NCBI GenBank assembly: GCA_963822115.1
Contig: CAWGGM010000015.1
Span: 186,001-250,000, forward strand
Origin: CAWDXG01 sp963822115
GTDB taxonomy: Bacteria > Myxococcota_A > Polyangia > Polyangiales > Polyangiaceae
Direction of reading: 5' to 3'
Length of the DNA: 64,000 bases
Part shown: in pieces, positions 1-8,785 of the stretch
Layout of the letters: the number at the start of each line of letters is the position of its first letter
Position numbering within the stretch: the stretch's first letter is position 1
Made by a program: the position numbers and the translations under genes
Notes under the pieces: generated by a model
The model's input: only the letters and a program-made list of their open reading frames with translations
What the model was told of the DNA's origin: nothing
Databases searched by the model: none

Positions 1-404
1 GTCCATTCGCTGGGAGCGAGAACCTGATGGTCGCCTCGCACGGTCCTCAGCGGGCCGACGTTGTCGATGTTGAGAATGCGCTCGCCTGACCCGTCCAGCA
101 CGTGGGTGAACAGCTGCCAGCCGCTGCCGGTCTTCTTCTTCGACTGCCAGTACATGGTCAGCTTGACCTTCTGTCCAGGCGCCACGGGGCCGGCCGGCTC
201 GAGCTTGTAGCCGAGCAGCATCTCCTTGTTGTCGTAGTTGATGTCCAGCTTGTGGGGGATGGAAGCCGGCGGCTTGTCGAGGATGTAGGCCTTGAGCTTG
301 GCCTTTTCCTGCTTGCTCACGTTGGACGACCCGCCCACGCAGCCGGTCACGGCCACGGAGCTCGAGAGCACGAAAAGCGATAGCGCCGCGAGTGTGCGGT
401 TCAT
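1..404 (-). CDS. Lipoprotein, C-terminus beyond window; paralogue of the next gene
   Basis: The gene starts with ATG at 404 and runs off the left edge, so only about 134 residues are seen. A lipoprotein signal peptide ends in a VTGC lipobox. The mature part shares clear blocks with the neighbouring lipoprotein at 431-1057: PAGPVAPGQK against PAGVVAPGHK, KLTMYWQ in both, LFTHVLD against LFTHILD, and DNVGPLR in both. It lies 26 bp downstream of that paralogue on the same strand, so the two look like a tandem duplication in one transcript behind ffh. The fold resembles the beta-sandwich regions found beside GT-C glycosyltransferases (inference). Function unknown. Confidence 0.8.
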   Translation of the reverse strand, partial: MNRTLAALSLFVLSSSVAVTGCVGGSSNVSKQEKAKLKAYILDKPPASIPHKLDINYDNKEMLLGYKLEPAGPVAPGQKVKLTMYWQSKKKTGSGWQLFTHVLDGSGERILNIDNVGPLRTVRGDHQVLAPSEW

Positions 405-430
405 GACATTCCCTCCGTCGATCTCTTCTT

Positions 431-1057
431 TCAGGACTTCTTCGGCGACTTCTTCAGCACCGGCTTCTTCGGCGCGAGCCCCGTCTTCACGTGAGCGACC
501 AGCGCGCGATTCTGTCCGTCGGATGGTCCGCTGAGCACGTCCAACCGTGTACTGCCCCGCCAGATTCCAACCGCGACCGTGATCTCCGGTGATTCGGTCT
601 TGGCTGGTACTTCGATTTCCTGTTCATCCACGTAGACCTTGCCGCGCTGCCAATCGCCGGGCGGCAGGGCCTGGTGCTTGTCCGTGATCTTGCGCAGCGG
701 CCCGACGTTGTCGTCGTTGCCGATGAGGCGGCCGCGCGTATCCAGGATGTGCGTGAACAGCCGCCACCCGGGGCCCAGCTGCGAGACGGGCTGCCAGTAC
801 ATAGTCAGCTTGAACTTGTGGCCCGGAGCCACCACGCCCGCGGGGTCGATGTTGTAACCGAGCAGGTGCACCTTGCCGCCGAAGTCGATGAACAGGCGGT
901 GCTGGATGTCGGTCGGGACCGCGTCGAGCACGTTGGCCTGGAGCGAAGGATCGATCTTCGGCGGCTCGTGCTTGGCGGGTGCCTTGCCGCAGCCGGCGGC
1001 GAGGGCGCCGAACAAGCAGACCGAAAGCAGCGTCCGCGAGGGTGAACCCAGGCTCAT
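431..1057 (-). CDS. Lipoprotein of unknown function, coupled to ffh
   Basis: A 208-residue protein with a lipoprotein signal peptide (lipobox LAAGC near residue 23) and a Lys-rich C-terminus. The mature domain has the blocks KLTMYWQP, LFTHILD, DNVGPLR and VGIWRG, a pattern like extracytoplasmic beta-sandwich modules that accompany membrane glycosyltransferases; this is a resemblance only. Its ATG overlaps the ffh stop codon as ATGA, which implies translational coupling. The next gene downstream is a paralogue. No catalytic residues can be proposed. Confidence 0.85.
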   Translation of the reverse strand: MSLGSPSRTLLSVCLFGALAAGCGKAPAKHEPPKIDPSLQANVLDAVPTDIQHRLFIDFGGKVHLLGYNIDPAGVVAPGHKFKLTMYWQPVSQLGPGWRLFTHILDTRGRLIGNDDNVGPLRKITDKHQALPPGDWQRGKVYVDEQEIEVPAKTESPEITVAVGIWRGSTRLDVLSGPSDGQNRALVAHVKTGLAPKKPVLKKSPKKS

Positions 1058-2691
1058 TTCTTCCCCTTGCCTTTCTTTCGTGCGCTGCGCTCGCGCTTGC
1101 GCTGGTTCTTGCGAGCGTTCTTTTCCGACTTGCTGAGGGCCTTCATGCGCGGCACGGGCTGGCCGGCGTCACCCGGAGCTCCCATCCCCGGGTAACCCAT
1201 TGGCGGCATTCCCATTCCCGGCATGCCCATGCCCGGCATTCCCGGCATGCCCATGCCGGGCATGCCCATGCCCTCGGGCAGCTTTCCGCTCTTCATGGCG
1301 CGGCGCATCTGCCTCGCCATGTTGACGTTCTTCATTCCGGGGATGCGCCCCAGAAGGCCGCCCATGCCCCCCATTCCGCCCATGCCGCTCATCATCTGCT
1401 GCATGAACAGGAACTTCTGGACCAGCTCGCTGACCCCCTGCTCTTCCTGGCCGGAGCCCTTGGCGATGCGCTTGACGCGGCTCGGCTCGCGGATGAGCGC
1501 ATTCGGATCGCGGCGTTCGGCGCGCGTCATCGACTGGATCATCGCCTCGATGCGCACCAGCTCCTTGTCGTCCAGGTTTGCACCCGCCGGCATCATGTTG
1601 CCCATGCCCGGGATCTTGTCGACCAGATCCTTGAGCGAGCCCATCTGCTGGATGGTCTTCACCTGGTTGAGGAAGTCGTCGAGCGTGAACTCGCCCGACA
1701 TCATCCTCATCGCGTCTTCTTCGGCCTGCTTCTGGTCGACGACCTGCTCGAAGTCCTGCATCAGGCCGACGACGTCGCCCATTCCGAGCACGCGGCTGGC
1801 CATGCCTTCCGGACGGAAGGTGTCGAGCTTGTCGAGCGTCTCGCCCAGACCGATGAAGGTGATGGGCGCGCCGGTGACCTCCTTGACGCTGAGCGCGGCG
1901 CCGCCGCGGGCGTCGCCGTCGAGCTTGGTGAGCACCACGCCGCTGATGCCGAGGCGTTCGTTGAAGGACTTGGCGGTCTTGACCGCGTCCTGGCCGATCA
2001 TCGCGTCGATGACCAGGCAGATGTTGTCCGGCGCGACCTTCTGCTTGATCTCGCCGAGCTCCGCCATGAGCGGCTCGTCGATGGCGAGGCGGCCGGCGGT
2101 GTCGTAGATGATCACGTCGCGCCCGAGACGCTTGGCTTCCGCGTCGGCCTGCTCGCAGATCGTGACCGGGCTTTCCCCTGCGATGTTGAATACGGGGATC
2201 TTGATCTGCTCGCCGAGCACCTTCAGCTGCTCGACGGCGGCCGGGCGCTGCATGTCCGCGGCGACCAGCAGCGGCTTCTTGCCTTGCTTGTCGAACCAGC
2301 GTGCGAGCTTGGCGGCGGTGGTCGTCTTGCCGGAGCCCTGCAGGCCGACCATCATCACGCCGGTGCGCCCCGTCGGCGCATACTCGATCGGCTCGGCCGG
2401 CGAGCTCATCATCTCGACCAGCTCGTCGTGGCAGATCTTCACGAACTGCTCGCCGGCGGAGACCTTGTGCACCTCGCCTTCGTGCTTGACGCGCGTCTGC
2501 AGTGTCTGGCCGAGCGCCTTTTCCTCGACATGAGCGAGGAAGCGCTTGACTACGCCTAGCTCGACGTCGGCTTCGAGCAGCGAGAGACGGACCTCGCGCA
2601 GCGCAGCCTTGATGTTGTCGGGATTGAGCTCGGTCAGCCCGGCGAGGCGATTCTGCGCCTCGCGGAACCCTTTGGTGAGAGCCTCGAACAC
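1054..2691 (-). CDS. ffh: Signal recognition particle protein Ffh (SRP54)
   Basis: This GTPase binds signal peptides and 4.5S RNA and brings ribosomes to the membrane receptor FtsY. Over 545 residues it has the N domain, then the G domain with the P-loop GLQGSGKTTT (residues 116-125), DTAGR (197-201) and TKLD (255-258), then a Met-rich M domain. It is about 90 residues longer than a typical Ffh of about 450. The extra length is a Met/Gly/Pro repeat tract (units of GMPGM type, encoded near 1170-1275) followed by a strongly basic Arg/Lys tail. It is the first gene of an apparent operon with two lipoproteins and overlaps the next by 4 bp. Identification is certain; the role of the tail is open. 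Confidence 0.97.
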   Translation of the reverse strand: MFEALTKGFREAQNRLAGLTELNPDNIKAALREVRLSLLEADVELGVVKRFLAHVEEKALGQTLQTRVKHEGEVHKVSAGEQFVKICHDELVEMMSSPAEPIEYAPTGRTGVMMVGLQGSGKTTTAAKLARWFDKQGKKPLLVAADMQRPAAVEQLKVLGEQIKIPVFNIAGESPVTICEQADAEAKRLGRDVIIYDTAGRLAIDEPLMAELGEIKQKVAPDNICLVIDAMIGQDAVKTAKSFNERLGISGVVLTKLDGDARGGAALSVKEVTGAPITFIGLGETLDKLDTFRPEGMASRVLGMGDVVGLMQDFEQVVDQKQAEEDAMRMMSGEFTLDDFLNQVKTIQQMGSLKDLVDKIPGMGNMMPAGANLDDKELVRIEAMIQSMTRAERRDPNALIREPSRVKRIAKGSGQEEQGVSELVQKFLFMQQMMSGMGGMGGMGGLLGRIPGMKNVNMARQMRRAMKSGKLPEGMGMPGMGMPGMPGMGMPGMGMPPMGYPGMGAPGDAGQPVPRMKALSKSEKNARKNQRKRERSARKKGKGKK

Positions 2692-2802
2692 GGTCGGGGC
2701 GTATTAGCACAGATGACCCGCGGCTCCCTACCACCAGGATAGGGTAGCGATTACAGGGATCTGGGCCCTATCGGTCGGGCCGCCGCCCGCCCGGCAGGGT
2801 GG

Positions 2803-3408
2803 CTACTTGACGGCTGTGATCTCGCACTTGTCCAGCTGGACGTTGAACGTCAGGCCGCGGACCTTGCCGACGATCGTCACCTGCGTGCCCTTGGAGAGCC
2901 CGGCCGCGGTCTTGGCGTTCTTGTCGTCCAGCTGGCACTGCACCCTCGGGATCTCGAACAGGGCACCGGTCCCGAGCAGCATGTACGGCCGGTCGAAGAC
3001 GTCCTTCTTCACGTCCTTCACCAGGCCGTCTGTCTGGATCCACTTGCCCTTGTAGGTGGAGTCGGCCCGGACCTCGTTGTCCTTGTATTCGGAGAGCAGC
3101 GTGTGGATGTCCACGACCTTCGGCGTCGGACGCGGGGCCGTCGCGGCCTGGTTCCCGGCGTAGGCGCCGACTCCGACGCACACCGCGCAGCTGCCGAATC
3201 CGAGAACCACCAACCCTCCGAGCACGATGAGCGCGATGGTGAGTCCGCTCATCCCCTTCTTCTTTGGAGGAGGCGGGCCGTAGCCTCCCGCTGGCGGCTG
3301 CCCGCCTGGCGGCGCGCCATAGCCTCCCGGCGGGGGCCCGTAGCCTCCCGGCGGAGCACCGTATCCGCCGCCCGGAGGCGGCCCATATCCCGGCGGACCT
3401 TGTTGCAC
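2803..3408 (-). CDS. Single-pass membrane protein with Pro/Gly/Tyr-rich N-terminus and OB-like domain
   Basis: The GTG start at 3408 is supported by a strong GGGAGGTGA ribosome site 5 bp upstream. Residues 1 to about 50 are low complexity (PPGGYGAPP-type repeats), then comes one transmembrane helix containing two Cys, then about 110 residues that resemble the tRNA_anti-like OB fold: alternating strands, YKGKWIQTDG, and VTIVGKVRG near the end. Such proteins are usually cell-envelope proteins of unknown ligand. The Pro/Gly/Tyr N-terminus recurs in the unrelated membrane protein at 51396-51917. Single gene by spacing. Function unknown. Confidence 0.75.
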   Translation of the reverse strand: MQQGPPGYGPPPGGGYGAPPGGYGPPPGGYGAPPGGQPPAGGYGPPPPKKKGMSGLTIALIVLGGLVVLGFGSCAVCVGVGAYAGNQAATAPRPTPKVVDIHTLLSEYKDNEVRADSTYKGKWIQTDGLVKDVKKDVFDRPYMLLGTGALFEIPRVQCQLDDKNAKTAAGLSKGTQVTIVGKVRGLTFNVQLDKCEITAVK

Positions 3409-3505
3409 GTCTCACCTCCCGAGCCAGGGCGAGCGTATCCGAGCCGCTGGCCGCGAGCCAGCCCCACCCGCGCACGGGCATGACAAGTGCCGCGCTGCCG
3501 AGGCG

Positions 3506-4339
3506 CTACTTTCCGTCCCGGACCCGCTGCACCCGCGCGTACACCTCGCGTCGCGGGCGCTGTGCCCAGGACGTGAGCTCGTCGGCGACACTGCGCGGCG
3601 ACGCGCCGCCAGCGAGCAGCTCGCCGATACGCGTGTCGAGCTCCGCGTCATCTGGAGCGGTGGTCGCGCCCCCATCGCCAGGCCCGATCACGAGCGCGAT
3701 CTCGCCGCGCCACTCGCCGCGTGCGGCCAGCTCGGCGAGCGTTCCGCGCACGGTCTCCTCGTGCAGCTTGGTCAGCTCGCGGCACACGCATGCCGCGCGC
3801 TCCGGTATCGCTCTCGACAGTTCCTCGAGCGTGGCCTGCGTGCGGCCGGGTGCCTCGTACAGCACAACGGGTTCGCGGCTCGTCGCGATACGCTCGATGG
3901 CCTCGTGCCGCTTCTTTCCCCGCCGCGGCAAAAATCCGAGGAACAGGAATGGCCCGTCGACAAGGCCGGAGAGGGCCACGGCGGCGGTCACGGCGCTCGG
4001 CCCCGGTACCGTCGTCACCGTCACCCCCTGCTCCACGGCCGCGCGCACCAGCGCTGTGCCCGGGTCGCTCACCGAGGGCATTCCGGCATCGGTGACGAGC
4101 GCCACGCTCTGCCCCGCGGTCAGCCGCTCGACAAGCCCGGCGATGCGCTTTTCCGATGCGTGGGCGTCGAGCGCTACCAGGTGCTTGCTGTGGATCTCCA
4201 GGTGCGACAGCAGCTGCCGCGTGCGGCGCGTGTCTTCCGCCGCAACGTGATCGACGTTGCGTAGCGTCTCGATCGCGCGGAGCGTGATATCGCCCAGATT
4301 GCCGATCGGCGTTCCGATGACGTACAGAGCGCCGGTCAC
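3506..4339 (-). CDS. rsmI: 16S rRNA (cytidine-1402-2'-O)-methyltransferase RsmI
   Basis: RsmI methylates the ribose of C1402 in the ribosomal decoding centre, using S-adenosylmethionine. The 277-residue protein has the family signatures in order: GTPIGNLGDITLRA (residue 9 on), AEDTRRTR, VTDAGMPSVSDPG, VPGPSAV and LGFLPRRGKKR. The open frame continues 570 bp further upstream, but that part is a shadow of the sigma-factor gene. The GTG at 4339, directly before the conserved N-terminus, is the sensible start. It follows the sigma factor stop by 14 bp, so they are probably co-transcribed. Confidence 0.95.
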   Translation of the reverse strand: MTGALYVIGTPIGNLGDITLRAIETLRNVDHVAAEDTRRTRQLLSHLEIHSKHLVALDAHASEKRIAGLVERLTAGQSVALVTDAGMPSVSDPGTALVRAAVEQGVTVTTVPGPSAVTAAVALSGLVDGPFLFLGFLPRRGKKRHEAIERIATSREPVVLYEAPGRTQATLEELSRAIPERAACVCRELTKLHEETVRGTLAELAARGEWRGEIALVIGPGDGGATTAPDDAELDTRIGELLAGGASPRSVADELTSWAQRPRREVYARVQRVRDGK

Positions 4340-4353
4340 GGTCGATGCGACGC

Positions 4354-5460
4354 TCAGCCGCCGACCTCGACCGCGTCGCCCAGGGTTTCGCGCAAGAACT
4401 CTCGCAGGCGCCCGGTGAGCCGCGCTTCGAGCTGGCGCACCCGCTCGCGCGAGACGCCGAACTCGTCGCCGAGCTGCTGCAGCGTCATTGGATCCTCCGC
4501 CACGAGACGCTTGTCGAAGATCGCGATGTCCTTGCCGGCGAGTGTCTTCCTGAACTCGTCGAGACGTTCGCGCACGATCTCCTGGATCTCGCTTCCTTCG
4601 GCGATGGTGTCGGGCCCGGCCGAAGAAGCGGGCAGCAGATCCATCCGCGTGGTGGGTTTCCCGTCGCTCTCGCTGACCGCGGCGTCCAGCGATGCGTCGC
4701 CTCGCGACAGACGCCTGTCCATCTCCACGACGTCCTTCTCGTCGACGTTCAGGCGCTTGGCGATCTCGGCGTGGGTCGGCTCGATGCCCATCGCAGTGAG
4801 CTTGGCCTTCTCCTTGCTGAGGTTGAAGAACAGCTTGCGCTGCGCCTGGGTGGTGCCGATCTTCACCATCCGCCAGTTGTTCAGGATGAAGCGCAGCATG
4901 TACGCGCGGATCCACCAGGCCGCGTAGCTGGAGAGCTTCACGCCGCGATACGGGTCGTAGCGCTTGACTGCCTGCATCAGCCCGATGTTCCCCTCCTGGA
5001 TGAGGTCCATCATGTTGCGATAGGCGCGGCGGTACTCGTACGCGATCTTGACCACGAGTCTGAGGTTGGCCGTGACGAGCTTGGCGGCGGTCTGCACGTC
5101 CTCCGTCTTGGCGTAGTGGACCGCGAGCTCGTGCTCTTCATCGGGAGACAAGAGCGGGTGGCGCTGGACTTCCCGCATGTACACCTGCAGGTTGTCCACG
5201 CGGGCCAGCGCGCGGTCGTTGGACTTGCCTTTCTGCTTGCTGCCGGCGCGCGATGAGGTCGGCTCTTCGTCGTCGACGACCTCGGCGTTGGCCTCGATCA
5301 CCGAGTCATCGAGCTCTTCCTCGTCGCTGTCGCTCTCGTCCGCATCGTCCTCAGCCGTGGCTTTCCCGCGGGCACGGCGCGCGCGCGCCCCGGTCGAGCC
5401 CGTCGGGGATTTCTTCGAAGGGCGCTTCCTGGTCGGCTTTTTCTGGGTCTTCGTAGCCAC
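4354..5460 (-). CDS. rpoH: RNA polymerase sigma-32 (RpoH) family factor
   Basis: An alternative heat-shock-type sigma-70 factor that directs core polymerase to its own promoter class. Region 2 contains DLIQEGNIGLMQAVKRYDP; region 2.4 is followed by QRKLFFNLSKEK, the RpoH box that distinguishes sigma-32 from housekeeping sigma. Region 4 ends in a helix-turn-helix (LQQLGDEFGVSRERVRQLE). About 80 N-terminal residues are an unusual basic then acidic, disordered extension. I prefer the GTG at 5460 (368 residues), which has GGGAG 5 bp upstream, over a TTG eight codons earlier. Myxobacteria have several such paralogues, so the exact regulon is unknown. Confidence 0.88.
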   Translation of the reverse strand: MATKTQKKPTRKRPSKKSPTGSTGARARRARGKATAEDDADESDSDEEELDDSVIEANAEVVDDEEPTSSRAGSKQKGKSNDRALARVDNLQVYMREVQRHPLLSPDEEHELAVHYAKTEDVQTAAKLVTANLRLVVKIAYEYRRAYRNMMDLIQEGNIGLMQAVKRYDPYRGVKLSSYAAWWIRAYMLRFILNNWRMVKIGTTQAQRKLFFNLSKEKAKLTAMGIEPTHAEIAKRLNVDEKDVVEMDRRLSRGDASLDAAVSESDGKPTTRMDLLPASSAGPDTIAEGSEIQEIVRERLDEFRKTLAGKDIAIFDKRLVAEDPMTLQQLGDEFGVSRERVRQLEARLTGRLREFLRETLGDAVEVGG

Positions 5461-5597
5461 GGTTCTCCCGGGATCGTCCGGCAAGCGTGGGTCCCTCCGC
5501 GAATTTCGTCAAGCACCGCGATCCGGGGCAAAGCTGAGCCGTCCCGGCGTTTTGCCGGCGCGGTCCTGCGTTGCCGCCGGCCGCCGCCGCTCGCACA

Positions 5598-7091
5598 ATG
5601 CCGGCGATGCCGAGCGATTCCTGGCGAAACCCGGCCAACCTCCCTCTCGACTGGATGCCCCTGAGGCGACCGGCCGAAAAAGTCGGGCGCAACAATCCGT
5701 GCCCCTGCGGCAGTGGCAAGAAGTACAAGCGCTGCTGCGAGGCGAAGGATCGCGAGCGCGAGGCCTCGCCCTACGCTGGAATGACGATGGAGGAGGCGCT
5801 CAGCGACCCCGGCCGACACGGCGACCCCCGGATCATCGAGAAGATCCCCGAAGAGCAGCTGGGCGCGCTCGATCTGTCCCGCCTGGTGCCCGCGCAGCTT
5901 CTGGCCTTGATGAGGCGGCACATCGACCTCCAGCGTTGGGATGACGCCGACAAGGCGCTCGACGCCTACGCCGAGCGGACCCCACCGCCCGAACCGGACG
6001 CGCCGCCGCCCCCGGATGTTCCCCGCCCGGATGACGCGCGCGCCGAGCTCTTGCGCTCGCTGATGCTGGTCGGGGAATACCAGCGCGCAGCCCGGCAGCT
6101 CGACAAGGTGAGCACCGAGGGCGACCCGCTGTTCGGAGCGGCGAGGGTGGCGCTGGCGGGGCTTGCCGAACAGGGCGGCGCGCTTGCGGCTCTGGATCAG
6201 CTGCTGGGTGTGGAGCTCGACCACGGCCCATGCATGCTCGAGATCACGGACACGCTGCGCTCCGGCGGCCTGCCGGCACTGGCGCTGGCGCTGTCGCGCG
6301 CCGTCTGTTTCGAACAGCTCACCGACGCGGAGCTGGAACTGCTCGGTGACGATGCCGAGTCGTTGCGCAAGGACCTCGAACTGCCGGAGCACGATCCGGT
6401 GGTCAGCGCGCATTTCGAGTTGCTCGAGCGCATCGAGGAAGAGGCCGGACGCCCTGACCTGCTCGAAGAGAAGAGCCGCCAGAACGCGGCTCTGCTCGAC
6501 AAGCTCCGCACCCAGCGCGAACAGCTCCGGCGTCTCGAGACCGAGAGGGCTCTGGCGGAAGGCCGCATGGAGTCGGGGGCGCATCACGGAGCCGGCGATG
6601 CTCGGGCCAGCGAGCAGGTCGAGTCGCTGAAGCGCAAGCTCGAGCGGCTCAAGAGCGAGATCCGCGCGCAGCAGGACGAGCGCCGCGAGCTCAGGCGCCA
6701 GTTGCGCGAGGGCGGCGCCGCCGGGCGCGGGGCGGGCGAGGCCGCGCCGGACGAGGCTCGCGAGCAAGAGGAAGAGGTCGGGGAGGAGCTGCCCGGCGAG
6801 CGGCCGCTGCGCGCCGTGCAGTTCAGCGACGCATTCCACCGATCGCTGTCCGGAATCGAGCCGAGGTTGGGGCTCAAGGCCCAGGAGCAGGCGCTCAGAT
6901 TCGCGGCCTACGACGCAGCCATCTGGCATCACGCCAAGAAGCTCGCGGACTTCGACGATCTGTACTCGCTACGCGTCGGCATCCACCACCGGCTGTTGCT
7001 CAGGCGCAGCGCCGAGGGCGGAGTCGAGGTGCGCGAGCTGGTCTCGCGCGAGCGGCACGACGCGGTCGTGATGCGCTACCGCCGCGGTTGA
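5598..7091 (+). CDS. SEC-C zinc-motif protein with coiled coil and RelE-like C-terminus
   Basis: Residues 30-47 form a SEC-C motif, NPCPCGSGKKYKRCC, the Zn-binding element known from the tail of SecA (Cys35, 37, 46, 47). Then come a helical segment with a Pro-rich break, an acidic helical region, and a long Arg/Glu/Leu coiled coil. The last 85 residues (FSDAFHRSL, DLYSLRVGIHHRLLLRR, VRELVSRERHDAVV) have the order of elements seen in RelE/ParE-type small proteins; this is inference from pattern. The open frame starts at a TTG at 5571, but the ATG at 5598 is more likely. It is transcribed away from rpoH. Function unknown; a ribosome- or translocon-linked role is plausible. Confidence 0.7.
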   Translation: MPAMPSDSWRNPANLPLDWMPLRRPAEKVGRNNPCPCGSGKKYKRCCEAKDREREASPYAGMTMEEALSDPGRHGDPRIIEKIPEEQLGALDLSRLVPAQLLALMRRHIDLQRWDDADKALDAYAERTPPPEPDAPPPPDVPRPDDARAELLRSLMLVGEYQRAARQLDKVSTEGDPLFGAARVALAGLAEQGGALAALDQLLGVELDHGPCMLEITDTLRSGGLPALALALSRAVCFEQLTDAELELLGDDAESLRKDLELPEHDPVVSAHFELLERIEEEAGRPDLLEEKSRQNAALLDKLRTQREQLRRLETERALAEGRMESGAHHGAGDARASEQVESLKRKLERLKSEIRAQQDERRELRRQLREGGAAGRGAGEAAPDEAREQEEEVGEELPGERPLRAVQFSDAFHRSLSGIEPRLGLKAQEQALRFAAYDAAIWHHAKKLADFDDLYSLRVGIHHRLLLRRSAEGGVEVRELVSRERHDAVVMRYRRG

Positions 7092-7095
7092 CGCT

Positions 7096-7719
7096 CTAGC
7101 CGCAGGAACCGTTCACGCAGTTCTGTCCGCTCGGGCAGGCGTGCCCGCAGCCGCCGCAGTTGTTTCGGTCGCTTCGCAGGTTGAAGCATCCCGACGGCGT
7201 CTGGCAGCAGGTCTGGCCGAACTGGCAGCGCGTGTTTCCGCCGCCGCAGCTGCAGCGCGAATTCCCGCCCTGCCGGCGACAGGTTTCCCCGCGCGCGCAG
7301 CGCTGTCCCCCGCAGTCGCAGACCGCGGAAGTGGTGCGGCAGTTGTCGTTGCCAGCCTGGCCGCACTGGTTGTTCTGGCTGCAGCCGCACACGCCGCTCA
7401 CGCACTCGAGGCCGAGCGCCGCGCAGTCGTTGTTGCAGCCGCCGCAGGCGTGCAGGCTGTTCGTGGAGACGCAGCTTCCTCCGCAAGGCATCTGCCCAGC
7501 GCCACAGCTCGTGCCGCCGCCGCTGCCGCCCAGCGCTGTTCCACCTGCTCCGCCCAGCGCGCCGCCGCTACCGGCTTGTGCTCCGCCTGAACCGGCCTGC
7601 GTGCCGCCGCTGCCGCCCTTGAAGTCGAACTGGCCGTAGTTGTTGGTGCAGCCGTACGCTCCACCGAGCGCCAGCGCCGCCAGCGCTGCCAGCGCCGCCA
7701 CCCCCTCGCGGCGCTTCAC
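7096..7719 (-). CDS. Cys-rich lipoprotein with Stig1-like modules
   Basis: A lipoprotein signal peptide (lipobox GAYGC), a Gly/Ala/Ser linker of GSGGAQAG type, then about 130 residues carrying some 30 cysteines. The last module, NNCGGCGHACPSGQNC, matches the repeats in the lipoprotein at 18890-20371. The GTG at 7719 follows the stop of the upstream gene after one base, so translation is probably coupled. The longer frame to 7764 would overlap that gene and displace the signal peptide. Likely a disulfide-rich surface protein; no enzymatic motif. Confidence 0.8.
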   Translation of the reverse strand: MKRREGVAALAALAALALGGAYGCTNNYGQFDFKGGSGGTQAGSGGAQAGSGGALGGAGGTALGGSGGGTSCGAGQMPCGGSCVSTNSLHACGGCNNDCAALGLECVSGVCGCSQNNQCGQAGNDNCRTTSAVCDCGGQRCARGETCRRQGGNSRCSCGGGNTRCQFGQTCCQTPSGCFNLRSDRNNCGGCGHACPSGQNCVNGSCG

Positions 7720-7720
7720 C

Positions 7721-8770
7721 TCAGAAGCTCCCGCGGACGTTGACCGAGCCGAACCCAAGTCCAACGTCGACGCCCGGCCTCGACTCGCGGTTGTCCGCCG
7801 TATCGGCCTGGCTGTCCTTCTTGTCGCGTGTGCTCAGGAAGTAGAGCGTCGCGCCTCCGGCGACACCCACGATGCCGACGACCAACCCGATGTTGGCGAC
7901 CGTCTGGTACGTGCGACCGGTATCGGCCGCGCTCTTCTGCGACGCCGCACACGAGTTGTTGGGACAGGCGTCCTTCAGGCTGCTGTACTTCGAGTTGTCC
8001 AGGATGCCGAACACGCCGAAGGTCAGAAGCCCCGCAGCACCGACACCGCCGGCGATGTAGGCCAGCGTGCGCTTGTTCAGCTTCTTGCTGGAGGCGCTGG
8101 CGTGGGCCTCGGAGGTCTCCGTGGTGGCAGCCTTGGGCGCGGTCGGAGCAATCTGCACCGTGGCCGAGCCGCCTGCCGTCGCCGTGACCTGTTTCTGCGT
8201 TTCTTTTCCGTCCGCCGTCTGCAACACCACGTCGACGCTGCCGGGAGTCACCGCCACCGGCTTCGACCAGTCCGCCTGGTCGATATCGCGTCCGCCGACC
8301 GTGAGCTTGTCTCCGCTGGAGGCGCCCGTCACCTGCACGGTCACCAGCGCGATCTTGTCGCGAAGCGCGTCGCGCTCGTCGGAAGCCGACTTGCCAGCCT
8401 TCTCGTACTTCTTGTCGATCTTCGCGTCCTCGGCGGCCTCGCGCGCCGTCTTGTCGTATTCCTCGTATGCCTCGCCGAGTCGCCCGAGCCTGACCAGGGT
8501 ACGGGCGATCATCAGGTGCGAGTTCGGGCTCGCGACGCTGTCGTAGGAATTCTGGAATGCGCTCAGCGCTTCGTCGTACTTGTTCCCGTCGAACGCCTTC
8601 ATTCCTGAAACGAACTGCTCGCCGGCGGTCTTCTTCTGTGCCGCCGTGGCCGACTGCAGCGATGCTCCCGCTGCCAGAACGGCCGGAGAAGTTGCGACCA
8701 GCGTGAGTGCTACCAGCGCGCCGCAGCCGTGTCTGGCGAATGACCTGCGACTCTTCGTCGTGCTCGTCAC
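7721..8770 (-). CDS. Exported TPR-type protein with transmembrane helix
   Basis: The GTG start has GGGAGGAG 7 bp upstream. A Sec signal peptide (about residues 1-33, ending VLAAG) precedes TPR-like helices (AGEQFVSGMKAFDGNKYDEAL; HLMIARTLVRLGRLGEAYEEYD). Next comes a beta-rich stretch like PEGA domains (KLTVGGRDID, VTPGSVDVVLQTADGKE), a Thr/Ala linker, and two hydrophobic segments (TLAYIAGGVGAAGLLTFGVF; IGLVVGIVGVAGGATLYFL). This layout is common in myxobacteria next to Ser/Thr kinases. It sits between the pseudokinase (15 bp upstream) and a lipoprotein (1 bp downstream), so all three probably act together in the envelope. Confidence 0.8.
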   Translation of the reverse strand: MTSTTKSRRSFARHGCGALVALTLVATSPAVLAAGASLQSATAAQKKTAGEQFVSGMKAFDGNKYDEALSAFQNSYDSVASPNSHLMIARTLVRLGRLGEAYEEYDKTAREAAEDAKIDKKYEKAGKSASDERDALRDKIALVTVQVTGASSGDKLTVGGRDIDQADWSKPVAVTPGSVDVVLQTADGKETQKQVTATAGGSATVQIAPTAPKAATTETSEAHASASSKKLNKRTLAYIAGGVGAAGLLTFGVFGILDNSKYSSLKDACPNNSCAASQKSAADTGRTYQTVANIGLVVGIVGVAGGATLYFLSTRDKKDSQADTADNRESRPGVDVGLGFGSVNVRGSF

Positions 8771-8785
8771 GTCCGTGCTCCTCCC

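Noticed and set aside
979..2559. Plus-strand open frame opposite ffh
   Set aside because: His/Leu/Ala/Arg-rich mirror of a certain ffh gene; no start signal or domain.
4340..4915. N-terminal extension of rsmI
   Set aside because: Lies inside the sigma-factor gene in another frame; the family N-terminus begins at the GTG at 4339.
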